Assembly (NCBI RefSeq): GCF_019703515.2
Contig: NC_059363.1
Coordinates: 3,276,317 to 3,340,316, forward strand
Source: Myxocyprinus asiaticus
Taxonomy: Eukaryota; Chordata; Actinopteri; Cypriniformes; Catostomidae
Direction: 5' to 3'
DNA length: 64,000 nucleotides
Of the stretch, positions 26,720 to 38,608 are shown piece after piece. The position numbers and the translations under genes are program-made. The notes beneath the pieces were generated by a model. It was not told the DNA's origin. It did not search any database and worked only from the letters and a program-made list of their open reading frames with translations. The first letter of the stretch is position 1. Every line of letters starts with the position of its first letter.

Positions 26720-27783
26720 GAACAGATGTTAAGCTTAATGAAAAAAAATTGGCTCTGCGTTTGGAGGGACATACTGTATGACTAAACTGGTCCAAAATGA
26801 CCAAATGGTATTTATTAAATCACGCTCCGCCTCTGACAATTTTCGTAGACTGGGTCATATCATTTGTTCGGCAGATCAGTTAAACTCCCCATGTGCAATG
26901 TTCTCTTTATTATGCAATAAAAGCTTTTGACCAATTGGAGTGGAACTACATATGGGGGGTGTTAGATCACTTAGGTCTTGGTCCAGGTTTTATAGAAAAG
27001 ATTAAAGTATTAAATGCCAATCCAACTGCAGCCATTCTTACAGGTCAGATATGCTCATTTCCTTTGTCCATAGGAAGAGGCACTCATCAGGTTTGCCCTC
27101 TTTCCCCTTTATTATTCGCAATGTCTTTAGAACCACTAGTTCATGGTGTACATCCATCAAAACTACTCTCCCCTATATCTGTTAGAAACATCCATCATCA
27201 TATCTCTTTATTTGCAGACAACATATTTCTGTTTTTAGACCAGGGCCGTAACCACAATATACACTGAGTGTGACAAGTCCCCCCTAATAATCAGATCTGG
27301 CCAGATTGTCCACCCAATAATTGATATCCTTGTTGCTGATCTGGTGCAGTTCATTATGTACCGTTGTTTAATTGTCATTAAGTTGTTGCAGGAAAAACAT
27401 AATGGTTTAAAAAGGGAAACCATTTTTAGCATGCACACTCAGTAGTCTAACGGCACTCGTCAATGTAAGTTGAGATAGCAAATCAAATCAATGAAGGCAG
27501 GACTCAAATTTAAGAAGCTGAGCGGGAACCTCTTGGATTATTCCAGCACCATGCAGCATGCACGCATCAGTGTCAGCAGTTCAGGTTAAGAGTGTGATGT
27601 AAGATTTCAGTATATAACTAACCGTGCAATATTTGCCCACTATTTTATGATTGAAATGTTGAACAGACCGACAGTAATTTCCAATGGTGCAAACTATTCA
27701 CCAGTCAGGAAAAATGCATGTGTTAGTCTTGAATGGCCCAGTCGGCATCTGGTAAACACTATTTGGTCATGCCTAGATTTAAA

Positions 27784-28310
27784 TTATTGAGAGTAATTTC
27801 TTTGGATCCTGGGGTTTATTTCGTATAATTTATTGCTGTTGCACTCATTCCATTCTGATTGCCACTTATTGGTGATATATGAGTTTATTAATGGCCTGAG
27901 GTCAGAGGGTGGTATCAGATGTTCCGAGATCTCCAAGTTTAATGCCTCTTTTGCAGCCATATCTGCTTTTTCATTTCCTGCCAGACCAATATGTCCCGGC
28001 ACCCAACAGAGGATAATGTTGAAATCCTTCTTCTGTAATCAATGTATTTTAGTCTAAATGTTTATGATTATGGGATGATCGGTCTCCATGGATTCAAGTG
28101 CTTGAAGGCAAGACTTTGAGTCTGAAGCGATTAAAAAGTTTCGTCCACGACCCTGCTTAATGTTTTTCAGTGCCAGTAGCAGTGCTCGGGCCTCAGCTGT
28201 GAAGATAGAGCTCTGTTCTGGAATACGTATGCCATATTGTTGATCTCCAATCACTACTGCTGCTGATACACTGTTATCCATTTTGGATCCATCTGTGAAT
28301 ACTGTACTAT
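27784..28310 (-). pseudogene. RNase H domain of the I/Nimb LINE
   Basis: Three blocks are visible on the minus strand: FTDGSKMDNSVSAAVV, IFTAEARALLLAL with IASDSKSCLQAL, and after a frame break WVPGHIGLAGNEKADMA. These supply the Asp, Glu, Asp, His and Asp positions expected of RNase H. A shift near 28003-28053 interrupts the frame. Confidence 0.8.
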
Positions 28311-28399
28311 GGAGTGGGAAACTTCATTTCAGTTCCAAGAATTCCTGTTGATACAAGTTGGGAAGTGTTTATGCCTTTTTTTAGTTGTGCCAATGCCAT

Positions 28400-28401
<2 letters not shown>

Positions 28402-28459
<58 letters not shown>
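28402..28459. repeat. (TA)n microsatellite inside the LINE
   Basis: About 28 TA dinucleotides interrupt the connection between the reverse transcriptase and RNase H parts of the LINE. They arose after its insertion. Confidence 0.95.
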
Positions 28460-28461
<2 letters not shown>

Positions 28462-28922
28462 CAAGGTCCAGGGGGCAACAGGCTAAAAATGATACTGTCT
28501 TATGTTGTCCAGTTTGATGTTCAAATTCTCCAAGTATGGTTTAATCCATATTCTAAAAGGTTTGATCGCTTTAGGTCTAGCTTCATACAGATAAGAACAT
28601 TTTGGTTGGAATACTGGTGTATAGGCCGGATTACTTAGATTTGCTTTGAGTTTGACTGCATATTGTAAGGCCAGTTTCAGATGCCTATTCTGGAGGGAAG
28701 GTTCACCGGCTTCTGTATGAAGGCTTTGAATGGGACTTGTTCTGAAGGCTCCAAGAGCTAGATGTATTCCCTTATGGTGTATTGTGTCAAGTGTTCAAAT
28801 GTATGACTTCCTTGCCTGACCATACACAATACTCCCGTAATCCAGTCGGGATCTAATTAATGTTCTGTAGAGACGTAAAAGAACGGTAGTGTCCGCACCC
28901 CATTTTGTATCGGCCAGCACTT

Positions 28923-29930
28923 TTAAAAAATTAATTTTTTCAAACATTTTTTCCTCAACATCTTCATATGTGGGATAAAGGTGAATTTATTATCACAGAC
29001 AAGGCCAAAGAATTTGAAATCGTTCACTACTTTAATGGGTTCTCCCTCCATACTCAACTCTGGGTTGGGGTGTAAGGATCGGAGAAGGCAAAAATGCATG
29101 CTTACTGACTTTGTTTTGGAAAATCTGAATCCATTCTTTATTGACCAGTTGTTTATTTTATTTATGCATAGTTGTAGCTGTCGTTCAATTATATTCATGT
29201 TTTTCCCTCTATAGCATATGCATAGGTCGTCAACATATAAACGTATAAACATATAAACCAAAATGTGGGGGTCAATAACTTTGATTTTACTATTGATTTT
29301 TATGCTGAATAAAGTCACTGAAAGGATGCTCCCTTGCGGAACTCCTAGCTCTTGTACATGTGGGTTTGATAGTGTAGTTCCTACTTGAACAAAAATGTCT
29401 GTTTGTCGAGAAGTTGGAGATAAACATGGGTAGGTTGCCTCTAAGCCAAGTTCGTACAGGTCTTTGAGTATTCCATATCTCCAGGTGGTATCATAGGCCT
29501 TATCAAGGTCAAAGAAGACAGCTACAGCATGTTCTTTTTTAATGAAGCTGTCCCGGACAAACGATTCAAGTCTGATAAGGTGTTCCAAGGTGCTTTTGTC
29601 TCTTCTAAACCCACACTGGTAATCATTAATCTTATGCTCTGATTCCAGAATCCATACCAGATGGTCATTGATCATTCTCTCAATGGATTTGCAGAGACAG
29701 CTAGTCAGAGCTATTGGACGGTAGTTGTTTACGTCAGAATGATCCTTACCTGGTTTGGGGATGGGAATAATTATTGCTTCTTGCCACAAAGGTAGTATTT
29801 TCCCTGTTTTCCAAACATTATTAAAAATCTCCAGGAGCAGTAGTAGTGTCGTATGTGGTAAGTGCTTTAGAAATTTGTAATGGATTCTGTCTGGTCCAAC
29901 TGCAGTATTATGGGAACGTTTGTACGTCAT
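28923..29930 (-). pseudogene. Non-LTR reverse transcriptase (I/Nimb type)
   Basis: An open stretch of 335 codons has the classic order: SHNTAVGPDRIHYKFLK, IPIPKPGKDHSDVNNYRPIA, then YQCGFRRDKSTLEHL, VFFDLDKAYDT, LGVPQGSILSVTLF, RLYVDDLCICYRG and FSKTKSVSMHF. The catalytic Asp residues in FDLDKAYD and YVDD are intact. It starts within the element because the 5' region is deleted. It merges downstream into a frameshifted connection to RNase H. Probably inactive, but relatively young compared with the L1 host. Confidence 0.85.
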
Positions 29931-29935
29931 TCATA

Positions 29936-31158
29936 ATTTTCAATGTGAAAACATTAACGGAGCAATTTTCAGCATATTAGGCTTAAGACAAAGAGTGAAT
30001 GTGTGTATACTGTAAAGGAATTGAATGAATGTGGTTATCTGCTAAGTTTCTGAAGTACCTTTTTTAGAAAATTCACTTGATATTGTCTTAGAAAATGATC
30101 TATAGCACAAAGTATTCACCCTCAGATTCAAACTAGAACATGGTAAAACCTGTGACTTGTGGCTTCAATTGAGGTTTTAGGATTTGGCAGGACAGTGTCA
30201 AATATTTTTAGGTAAAATTTAAAATCAATTTAAGATATTCTAAATCATTTTTGTCTTTAATTCTGAATTTTGTACAGCATCTCCTAAGAGTCTTCTTTTT
30301 GAAGAGAGGATGAGCCACCAGTTACCAGTAGAATCGTAACACAATCTTCTAGAAACCGAACTGGCCCTTATAATGTTCAAAAACTACATGCTATTACTTA
30401 ACTATGGACCATAAAAGTAGATCCATACTAACACAAAGCTGTTGTGTGGCCCCAGAATAGCAGTTGGAATAGTAATGCACGAGTCATATAGACGACTGTC
30501 ATGATGTCTTTATACTATGAAGCACTATTAATAGTGCTTTAGTAGTATTTGTCCTTTTTGACAGTCGTCGACATGACTCCTGCTCACTATAAACTGTTAT
30601 TCTATGGCCACATAGCAGCTTTGCGTTATAAATATCTATTTTTATGTTCCAAGGAAAAGTAACAGCATGTGGGTTTTGAACAACATAAGGGTGAGTACAT
30701 TTTCCATTTTTAGGTGAACTAGTCCTTGGGGAAAAAAACGCAATGAGGCACAACTTGATGGCTTTGTGTATTTTCTTTTTGCTAGCCAGCTGACACAGTC
30801 ATATCATTTTACAGATACATCAGTGATGAAAAGAAATTCAAACTATATTCATCTTTTCATTGAGACAGCACAAAAATAAAAGAAAGATAAGATGACTGAA
30901 ACAGGCAAATTGCTAGCAGTGTAGACACAGTGGAAGTCTTGTAACTTCCATGTGAAAAACAAAATCTTTTAAAACCAAAAATTATACAATTTTGGGCCTT
31001 TATCGCATTCATTATTCAGAAAATGATTGCATTCAGAGCCTTTACTATTTTAAAGGACCAAAGAGGACAATTATATTTGTGACCTCAACACCCGTGACAC
31101 CCCCCAACCCCAAAATGGTTTGGTCCCCCCCAATGTTCAAGACATGGTTACGTCCTTG
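29936..31158. other. Right part of the hAT-like element, unassigned
   Basis: No coding region recognised. Near 30660-30730 the sequence GGGTGAGTACATTTTCCATT with TTTTAGGTGAACTAGTCC resembles one arm of the 'agttcacccaaaaatg' MITE family found at 39670 and 60735. Confidence 0.45.
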
Positions 31159-31216
31159 TTTTAGACAATCTGGCTCATTCAATACCCCATGTTTTGAATT
31201 TATTTGATCACTTTAG

Positions 31217-31979
31217 TAGGGATGCACACTATATCGGCAGTCATATGACATATCGGCCGATAAATATGAATTTCAAAGTTATCGGTTATCGGACCGATAG
31301 CTAAAATACATTATATCAAATATATTAAATCTGATAAATTATGCCTTTTTCAGGCACATGTTACTCGCCATGTGGGTTTTGATTGGTGCCTTCTGGCTTT
31401 GCTTTAGAGGATCATCCTGGATCTGAGTAAACACTCCATTATACAATATTTATTTATGTCACATGCATTTTGTTTCTTTTTTCTTTTTGTATGTTTAAGC
31501 ATACTGTTGTGATTACAGTGAGTTTCAGACTTGTTTGCATTCCTTAGTTTTGTCTTTTCACAGGTTTGAATCAAGTGCAATGCACTGTATTTATAAAAGT
31601 AGCTGACACATCAAATTCATTTTAAATTGCAGAGACATTATGCTTTTTTTTTTTTTTAAATACAAGGAAGTTGGCCATAGGAATGTAAAAGTTCTTTATT
31701 TAACTGGTTCAAAGTAGGCTACATTTGGTAAATTATTTAAAAGTTTTTTGCAGGCTTCCTGTTTTCTGCAATTTAAGTTGTTTTAAAATAAACACAATAA
31801 TCCACTTTACATGAGTGATTTCATTAGAAGTGCTCCGGATGTGGCTTTATAAGGTGAGCCTTTTGTTTTTGTATTCAGACACATAAAATATAGATTTATT
31901 GGCAAATATATCGGTTATCGGCCTCCAAATACACTGTATTATCAGTATTGCCCAAAATGTTTATACTGGTGCATCCCTA
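31217..31979. mobile_element. 763-bp hAT MITE with duplication CACTTTAG
   Basis: Perfect 8-bp duplications CACTTTAG lie at 31209-31216 and 31980-31987. Ends are TAGGGATGCAC and GTGCATCCCTA, an 11-bp perfect inverted repeat. Inner ATATCGGCCGATAA and ATATCGGTTATCGGCC motifs lie near opposite ends. No transposase is present. It sits in the L1 copy. Confidence 0.9.
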
Positions 31980-33585
31980 CACTTTAGCCATCTTTCTGGT
32001 TACAAAATTAACTGGAAGTCATGTCTGCTTCCTCTCAATTTTGAGTTTGGTTCTATATCCTTCTCTGGTTTTATTCCTGTGGTGCACATCTTTAAATATT
32101 TAGGGATAGTTATTTTTCCATCTTTGCAGAACATTGCCATGAAAAATCTAAACAGCATTTTATCAAGAGTCACCTCTGATCTTGCAAGTTGGACACATCT
32201 TCCTACTTCCTTCCATGCACGAATATCTGTCCTCGCATTCATTTCTATTCCTTTATGATCCCATTACTCCACCTATTGGCTATATAGGAATAAACTTTCC
32301 AATTTGGCATGGGAAACGTCCTAAAATGACAGTAAGTTGACTACTATACATCATTGCAAAATACAGTAGATGGGGGTTTGTCTTTCCCTAATTTCAAGGT
32401 AAATGCTCAGTCTTTCGTCCTTCGTCCATCCATTGTCTGTCTGGTTTAACTCTGATATTCTGGTTTTATGGCAGGCAGTTGAAGAATCCTTTGTTTCTAC
32501 TTATGAGTTAAAGCATATTGTTTTCTCTGGGTGTTTTCACTTAGACAATGTAAATGACATTTCGGCCCCATCTTATCTCCACTGGAGAGCAGTCGAGAGA
32601 CAGGCTTAGTCTACTATCATTGTCATTCATCTCCTTCCACAATCAAAATTTCTTATCTGGAAATGCTCCATTTTGCTGTCCGCAATCAACATATAAAGTA
32701 AATCATTTGGCTGACATTTATGATGACAAAGGTTTACATTGACATTAAGACCCAATAAACTTTACCAAGTACCTCTTTTTTCATGTTTCTACATATAAGG
32801 TTTGATCTCCGTGCATACAGTGTTTCTTGGGACACACAATTACCTGTTCACCCTCTGTGAAATGTAATCCTCCCATCTGAGAAATCTCCCAGCTCTGCCT
32901 CACTCATTTATTCTTTCCTTCTTAAACACTCAAATAAACCACTCTCCATAGTAACTGTGTTGACTAAGGACATTAATTGTGATATTCAGATTTTTTTATT
33001 TGATCATACATGGGAGATGCTTGCTTTGTCCTCGAGAAATCCAAACCACCAGATGATTCACAGGATTTATTTGACCGCTTTGAAATTATTTTATATGCAT
33101 TTGACTCCTTCCCCAAATATTGTAATTTATTGTAATTTTTTAACCAAATAAAAGTCATTTATGTTCTCAGTAATCTTGTGGCATGTTTTTGCCCTTCTTT
33201 TGGGAATGCCCTGCACTCTCCTCATTCTGGACCCAGCTTGCTCAGGACATTTGACATTTGTTGGACAAGGATATAGTGTTAACACCAGAACTATTCTTTC
33301 TAAATAATTACTCTGAACTCACATCTGTCTTCACGACAGAGAAATGTACTCTTATCCTCCTTCACAGCTGCAAAACAATTGCTAGCTAATCGTTGGAATC
33401 CTTTGCACGTAATGTGCAGATGTGTCTGGGCCCTATGTCTTCTGGGTATTATTTCACTGGAGCTATCAATTGCTTGTATACATGGGGTGAGAACCAAGAC
33501 GTTAGCAGCATGGAGTACTGCTTTTGATGCTGTAAAATCATTTATTTCTTCCTTTTGATTTCCCTATTTGTTGATTTTATATATA

Positions 33586-35040
33586 CAGTGGCATGCAAAA
33601 GTTTGGGCGCCCCTGGTCAAAATTTCTGTTGCTGTGAATAGTTAAGTGAGTAGAAGATGAACTGATCTCCAAAAGGCCTAAAGTTAAAGATGAAACATTC
33701 TTTTCAACATTTTAAGCAATATCAGTGTATTATTTTTTTATTTTGTACAATTTTAGATTAAAAAAAGGGAAAGGAGCACCATGCACCCCAAGAGATTTGC
33801 ACTTTCATATAACTTTTACCAAGGTCTCAGACCTTAATTAGCTTGTTAGGGCTATGGCTTGTTCACAATCGTCATTTGGAAAGGCCAGGTGATGCAAATT
33901 TCAAAGCTTTATACATACTCTGACTCCTCAAATCTTGTCCCAACAACCAGCAGCCATGGGCTCCTCTAAGCAGCTGCCTAGCACTCTGAAAATTAAAATA
34001 ATTGATGCCCACAAAGAAGGAGAAGGCTATAAGAAGATTGCAAAGCATTTTCAGGTAGCCGTTTCCTCAGTCCATAATGTAATTAAGAAATGGTAGTTAA
34101 CAGGAACGGTGGAGTTCAAGTTGAGGTCTGGAAGACCAAGAAAACTTTCACTGAGAACTCCTCGTAGGATTGCTAGAAAGGCAAATCAAAAACCCTGTTT
34201 GACTGCAAAAGACCTTAAGGAAGATTTAGCAGACTCTGGAGTAGTGGTGCGCTGTTCTACTGTGCAGTGACACCTGCACAAATATGACCTTCACAGAAGA
34301 GTCATGAGAAGAAAACCTTTCCTGCATCCTCACCACAAATTTCAGCATCAGAAGTTTGCAAATGAACATCTAAACAAGTCCTGCGGACTGATGAAGTTAA
34401 AATATAACTTTTTGGCCCCAATGAGCAAAGGTATGTTTGGAGAAAAAAGGGTGCAGAATTTCATGAAAAGAACACCTCTCCAACTGTTAAGCACAAGGGT
34501 GGATCGATCATGCTTTGGGCTTGTGTTGATGCCAGTGGCACAGGGGAACATTTCACTGGTAGAGGAAAGAATGGATTAAATTAAATACCAGCAAATTCTG
34601 GAAGCAAACATCACACCATCTGTGAAAAAGCTGAAGATGAAAAGAGGATTGCTTCTACAACAGGATAATGATCCTAAACACACTTCAAAATCCACAATGG
34701 ACAACCTCAAGAGGTACAAGCTGAAGGTTTTGCCATGGCCTTCACAGTCCCCCGACCTAAACATCATCAAAAATCTGTGGACAGACCTCAAAAGAGCAGA
34801 GCATGCAAGATGGCCCAATAATCTCACAGAACTAGAAACCTTTTGCAAGGAAGAATGGGCGAAAATCCCCCAAACAAAAATTGAAAGACACGTAGCTGGC
34901 TACAAAAAGCTTTTACAAGCTGTGATACTTGCCAAAGGGGGTGTTCATAAATACTGACCATTTAGGGTGCCCAAACTTTTGCTTCGGGCCTTTTTCCTTT
35001 TTGTTAAATAAAATATTGAAAAATAAAATACATGAATAAA
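33586..35040 (+). mobile_element. Tc1/mariner element lacking its right end
   Basis: The left terminus CAGTGGCATGCAAAAGTTTG follows a TA. The inner repeat is GGGTGCCCAAACTTTTGC at about 34965-34982, but the outer right inverted repeat is absent, so the 3' end is truncated. Inside is a decayed transposase. Confidence 0.85.
33955..34957 (+). pseudogene. Decayed Tc1 transposase
   Basis: The region begins MGSSKQLPSTLKIKIIDAHK, followed by a helix-turn-helix segment (KIAKHFQVAVSSVHNVIKKW, then a stop). Frame breaks follow. The first catalytic Asp lies in TDEVKI in one frame and the second in LLQQDNDPKHTSKST. The third block reads PDLNIIKNLWTDL, with Lys where the family has Glu. Multiple stops and that substitution make it inactive. 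Confidence 0.88.
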
Positions 35041-35144
35041 AAAATTAATAAAAATCCCTGGATAATTTTTCCTGCATTGTCTGTTTTCTCACTACTACCA
35101 TTGTTTAGTCTACCTTGGAGGGGTTAGCACAAAACTGGGTTCCA
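35041..35144. other. Junction between the Tc1 and MITE remnants
   Basis: Short AT-rich spacer with no recognised feature. Confidence 0.4.
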
Positions 35145-35440
35145 GTGATGCACTTACAATGGAAGTGAATGGGGGCCAATTTCTGCTCACTTTACAAACA
35201 TTATAACCCAAAGACATGAACAATATGCATGTAAATATGATTTTAGTGTGATAAAATCACTGACTAACCGTTTCTGTGTAAAGTTTTAGCCAATTTTACA
35301 ACTTGGTTGCCTTGACGATGTCAACAAACCCTAAAATGACTGTAAAAAAATATGATTTAAACAACTTTACAGCTCAAATAATACATGAGTTTTAACAGAA
35401 GAATTAATGTAAGTGATTTTATCAAATTATAAGCTTCAGC
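35145..35440 (+). repeat. Partial MITE (cttacaatggaagtgaatggg family)
   Basis: It contains CACTTACAATGGAAGTGAAT, GATTTTAGTGTGATAAAATC and GTAAAGTTTTAGCCAATTTT, all shared with 7171, 42823 and 51853. Both terminal arms are lost. Confidence 0.6.
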
Positions 35441-35472
35441 ACGCCTGCACGAGACACTGAAAAAAAAGTGAC

Positions 35473-35895
35473 GTGGGGGCCTGGGTAGCTCAGCGAGTAA
35501 AGACTCTGACAACCACACCTGGAGTCACGAGTTTGAATCCAGGGCGTGCTGAATGACTCCAGCCAGGTCTCCTAAGCAACCATATTGGCCAGGTTCCTAG
35601 GGAGGGTAGAGTCACATGGGGTAACCTCCTCGTGGTCGCTATAATGTGGTTCTCGCTCTCGGTGGGGCGCGTGATGAGTTGTGCGTGGATGCCGCGGAGA
35701 ATAGCATGAAGCCTCCACACACGCTACGTCTCCGCGGTAACGCGCTCAACAAGCCACTTGATAAGATGCACGGATTGACTGTCTCAGATGCGGAGGCAAC
35801 TGAGATTCGTCCTTTGACACCCGGATTGAGGCGAGTCACTACACCACCATGAGGACTTAGAGCGCATTGGGAATTGGGCATTCCAAATTGGGGAG
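35473..35895 (+). mobile_element. tRNA-derived SINE, copy 3
   Basis: Plus orientation. GGGGCCTGGGTAGCTCAGCG (A-box region) is followed by GTTTGAATCCAGGGC (B-box) and GGTTCCTAGGGAGGGTAGAG, ending GGCATTCCAAATTGGGGAG. The exact 11-bp duplication AAAAAGTGACG lies at 35462-35472 and 35896-35906. Confidence 0.88.
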
Positions 35896-35906
35896 AAAAA
35901 GTGACG

Positions 35907-38595
35907 CAGCATTCTTGCCCTAAAAAAAAGTTAAACGCAGCACAATGAATACAACAGAACGTTGGTGTATTAGACATGTTTTGAAGAACGGTGAGACGTG
36001 GAAAAGAAAAACAGTGAGACCAGCACAGCCGTCAAAGACGTCATTCCAGCGCATGTTTACAAAGAAAAACTTTTTTGAGCAGCCCCTAAGACATTCATTT
36101 TTGGTTGAAAGCTGACTAATTGTGATTCATGCAAGACCATTTCAGTAACAGAAAGCAAGATTACTCCTCTATTTGTCCCCTAACAGAAGAGTATGGGGGC
36201 TACTTCTAGTAAGTGCATCATGACTCAGATAGAGAGAGAAGAACTCACTGAGACACGGTAAATTCACAACTGTCTTTTTGGAGAGCTGTTAATGAAACTC
36301 CCTCTGGGAGGATGATCTCAGTTCATGCTTTAGACTTTTACCCAACAAAATTCACAGATTGTGCCTGCAAACAATAACTGAACTCAACTGTAACACTAAA
36401 CTCTGTGTGCATCTTATATTTTCACAGCAGATGTCAAATTTGAAAAGCTTCTATACCTGATCAGCAGTAGCAGTCCTCCTGTTTAACTGCAGAAAATGCA
36501 ATCCTGAAACATGACAAAATCGGCAAAGAAGACTTATTGTCAGCTAGCAGGATATACATTTGAGAATTTATTAAAAAGGTCTAATCATGGAAAATGAAAT
36601 TTTCTTTGAACAAAATGATTCAGTGTACTATGAAAACACAATAACTTTCAGAACTCAACAGTTCCTTTGCAGTCCTAAATGATGGCAACTAAGCTTTTAA
36701 AACGGCTTCTTCCAAACTTCCAATGCCTATTTTTCGTCATTGCATCCTTGGCCCTGCCCACTGCTGCTCAGTCACACACAGGTGAAGAGGAGAGAGATGG
36801 GCCTTCCATGGGAGATTCATCTACAGCAAAAGGCACTTACACAGGACATCTCCATGTGCCTGTCTGGATTTAAATGTTTTTCTACACAAGATGAACGGCT
36901 GTGACCATTGTTGTTCATCTCACACCGCATTTAAAAGACGCAATGTTAAGTTATAACTCTAAAAAGGAAACCTCCATTCTGTTTCATTCAGCTGCGCTGT
37001 TTCTTGCTATTTTGAAGGCATCCTGTACTGTTTTGTAAACATCTGTGCTATTTATAATTGTTATTCTTTTCTAAACATGCACTATATGGACATCTTTGAC
37101 CATTTTGATGCATTTCTGGTGATGTGCGCTGCATTTTAAGAGCGGTACAAGCATAACTTTTAAAAACGCGTCTCATTCTGCTGCTACCACTGACTGGGAG
37201 AAACACATGCAGTTCTGTGTGTAAACAAACACAGAAGATGTGAGATGTTGAAGCACCCAGCATCACCATGGATTGTACTACATTTAGCATGGGTTGCTTG
37301 TGAAACAGTCAACACATGAATCAAGCTTTGCAAAGGAACGTTTTTTGAATGAGCATTATTAAAGATGGGGCAGTTAAAAACTCTATTGTATTCGACGCAA
37401 AACTGTAAGTAAGTTTCATTCATGAATATTTCAAAAGTCATGACTGTTTTATATTTAAGGTGCCACTAATGTATTCGGATGCAATGTACTGGGTGTACAT
37501 TATGTGTAAACCATTAAATTGTATAATGTTGTGGAGCTTGTTTTTCATTTTCGTCCAATTGAGTTTCAAATATGGCTGTATTTGAGGGGCTACACAATGT
37601 TAGCCAATCATAACAGTGGGCGTTTACACTGAAGTCTTAAAGGGCCAGATAGCTTAAAAATTATTATATATTACTATATATATTATACATTATTATATAC
37701 TTCTAATGCAACAAAACAAAACAAAAAAACTTTACTAACATTATAAGTGGACCTCAGGGAATATAATAAAATTGTAATGTCCCCTTTAAAGACACAGCAG
37801 CAAAAAACAGCCTGTTTAACTCTAAAGGTCAGAAAAAGAGTGGAAAATGGTTTTGGTGCAAAACAGAATGTTGACCTCAGGGGGAAAATATTACAGTATG
37901 ATAAAACCCCTTCAAAAGAGCAAACAGAAAACAAGCCTCACTATGACAGTAGATTCTCAATGTTATTCTTTGATGTAAATGTATTCACAATCCACTAAAT
38001 CCCAAGTATTTCAAGTTTATGCATATAGTATTTTAGTTGCAATAGAGCTGCAAACTGCATGCAGCAATCATAATCTTTAGGAGCACTGAAATCTGCATAG
38101 GATGAAACTATAGAGGCCGTTTTCGCTGTTCTCATTTTGGAAGTCTAATAAATCTATAAATCTATAATAAAAGGAAACGGTAATTAAGGCTCATTTTGTA
38201 ATCCCAGTTATTTAAAATATTAAATGGCTCACAGAAGATTGTATGACTTCCGTAAATGCCACATCTACTCATCTAATGCCACATCTATTCAGAAGCTGAA
38301 CGCAATATTACATACGAAATATGCACAGCAACTGTTTCAGATTCAATGTATTTGTGAATGCAGACTACTGTCGGGTGAATAAAAGTAATTATATGGTTGC
38401 TTTTTTCTCAACCCCAAAGGAAACCAAAAATCTCAGTTGTTTCTTGAAGACAGCAATAAGATTAAATGGAGGGCTAATGGAGGCTTCATACTCGATATGT
38501 CTCCACTTACGGTAAGTCTGTGTCTGCAATCCATCCCAAGTCAGAGATTTTAATATGAACTCAAACATTTCTCATCAAATTCTTACAAAACCAAC
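35907..38595. other. XKR6 intron 1, nothing recognised
   Basis: No repeat boundaries or exons. A 64-codon plus-strand frame at 36679 begins with a hydrophobic stretch that could mimic a signal peptide but has no other support. The frames at 37683-37998 are mutual shadows. Confidence 0.45.
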
Positions 38596-38608
38596 TATGC
38601 TATCCACA

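Larger units (their letters stand above)
27780..29935 (-). mobile_element. 5'-truncated I/Nimb-type LINE fragment
   Basis: On the minus strand a reverse transcriptase (28923-29930) is followed by a connecting segment and an RNase H domain (27784-28310). A non-LTR reverse transcriptase with an RNase H at its C-terminus points to the I superfamily, which in fishes includes Nimb elements. The 5' part (ORF1, endonuclease) is missing. Exact ends are uncertain. Confidence 0.75.
27241..31158. mobile_element. 3.9-kb hAT-like element carrying a LINE fragment
   Basis: Exact 8-bp duplications TTTTAGAC lie at 27233-27240 and 31159-31166. Ends are CAGGGCCGTAACCA and, from the right, CAAGGACGTAACCA (12 of 14 match). 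Removing the element restores the L1 reading across the site. No transposase was recognised. The interior holds an I/Nimb-type LINE fragment (27780-29935), a (TA)n tract and unassigned DNA. Confidence 0.75.
23490..33582 (+). mobile_element. L1/Tx1 LINE ORF2, split by four insertions
   Basis: The L1 segments are 23490-23514, 25708-25791, 26720-27240, 31159-31216 and 31980-33582. Splicing out the insertions restores the reading: DINTAVISPLLKK runs across the Gypsy site, YRPLSLIGTN joins TDVKLNEKKLALRLE across the MITE, LFADNIFLFLD joins NLAHSIPHVLNLFDHF, and this joins SHLSGYKINWKSC. Each joint coincides with a target duplication. Reverse transcriptase blocks include KAFDQLEWNYIWGVL, RGTHQVCPLSPLLFAMSLEP and LFADNIFLF. 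The usual catalytic pair of the FADD/YADD box reads D-N. The C-terminal part (32259-33582) carries many stops. The element is dead, old and the host of the later insertions. Confidence 0.8.

Noticed and set aside
35473..35560. Possible tRNA gene (A- and B-box-like sequence)
   Set aside because: The tRNA-like head is the 5' end of a SINE. It lacks a full cloverleaf and continues into the SINE body with a target duplication around the whole unit.
36679..36873. 64-codon frame with a hydrophobic start, possible secreted peptide
   Set aside because: The hydrophobic stretch alone is weak evidence. The frame lies in the large XKR6 intron, with no conserved motif or exon signals.
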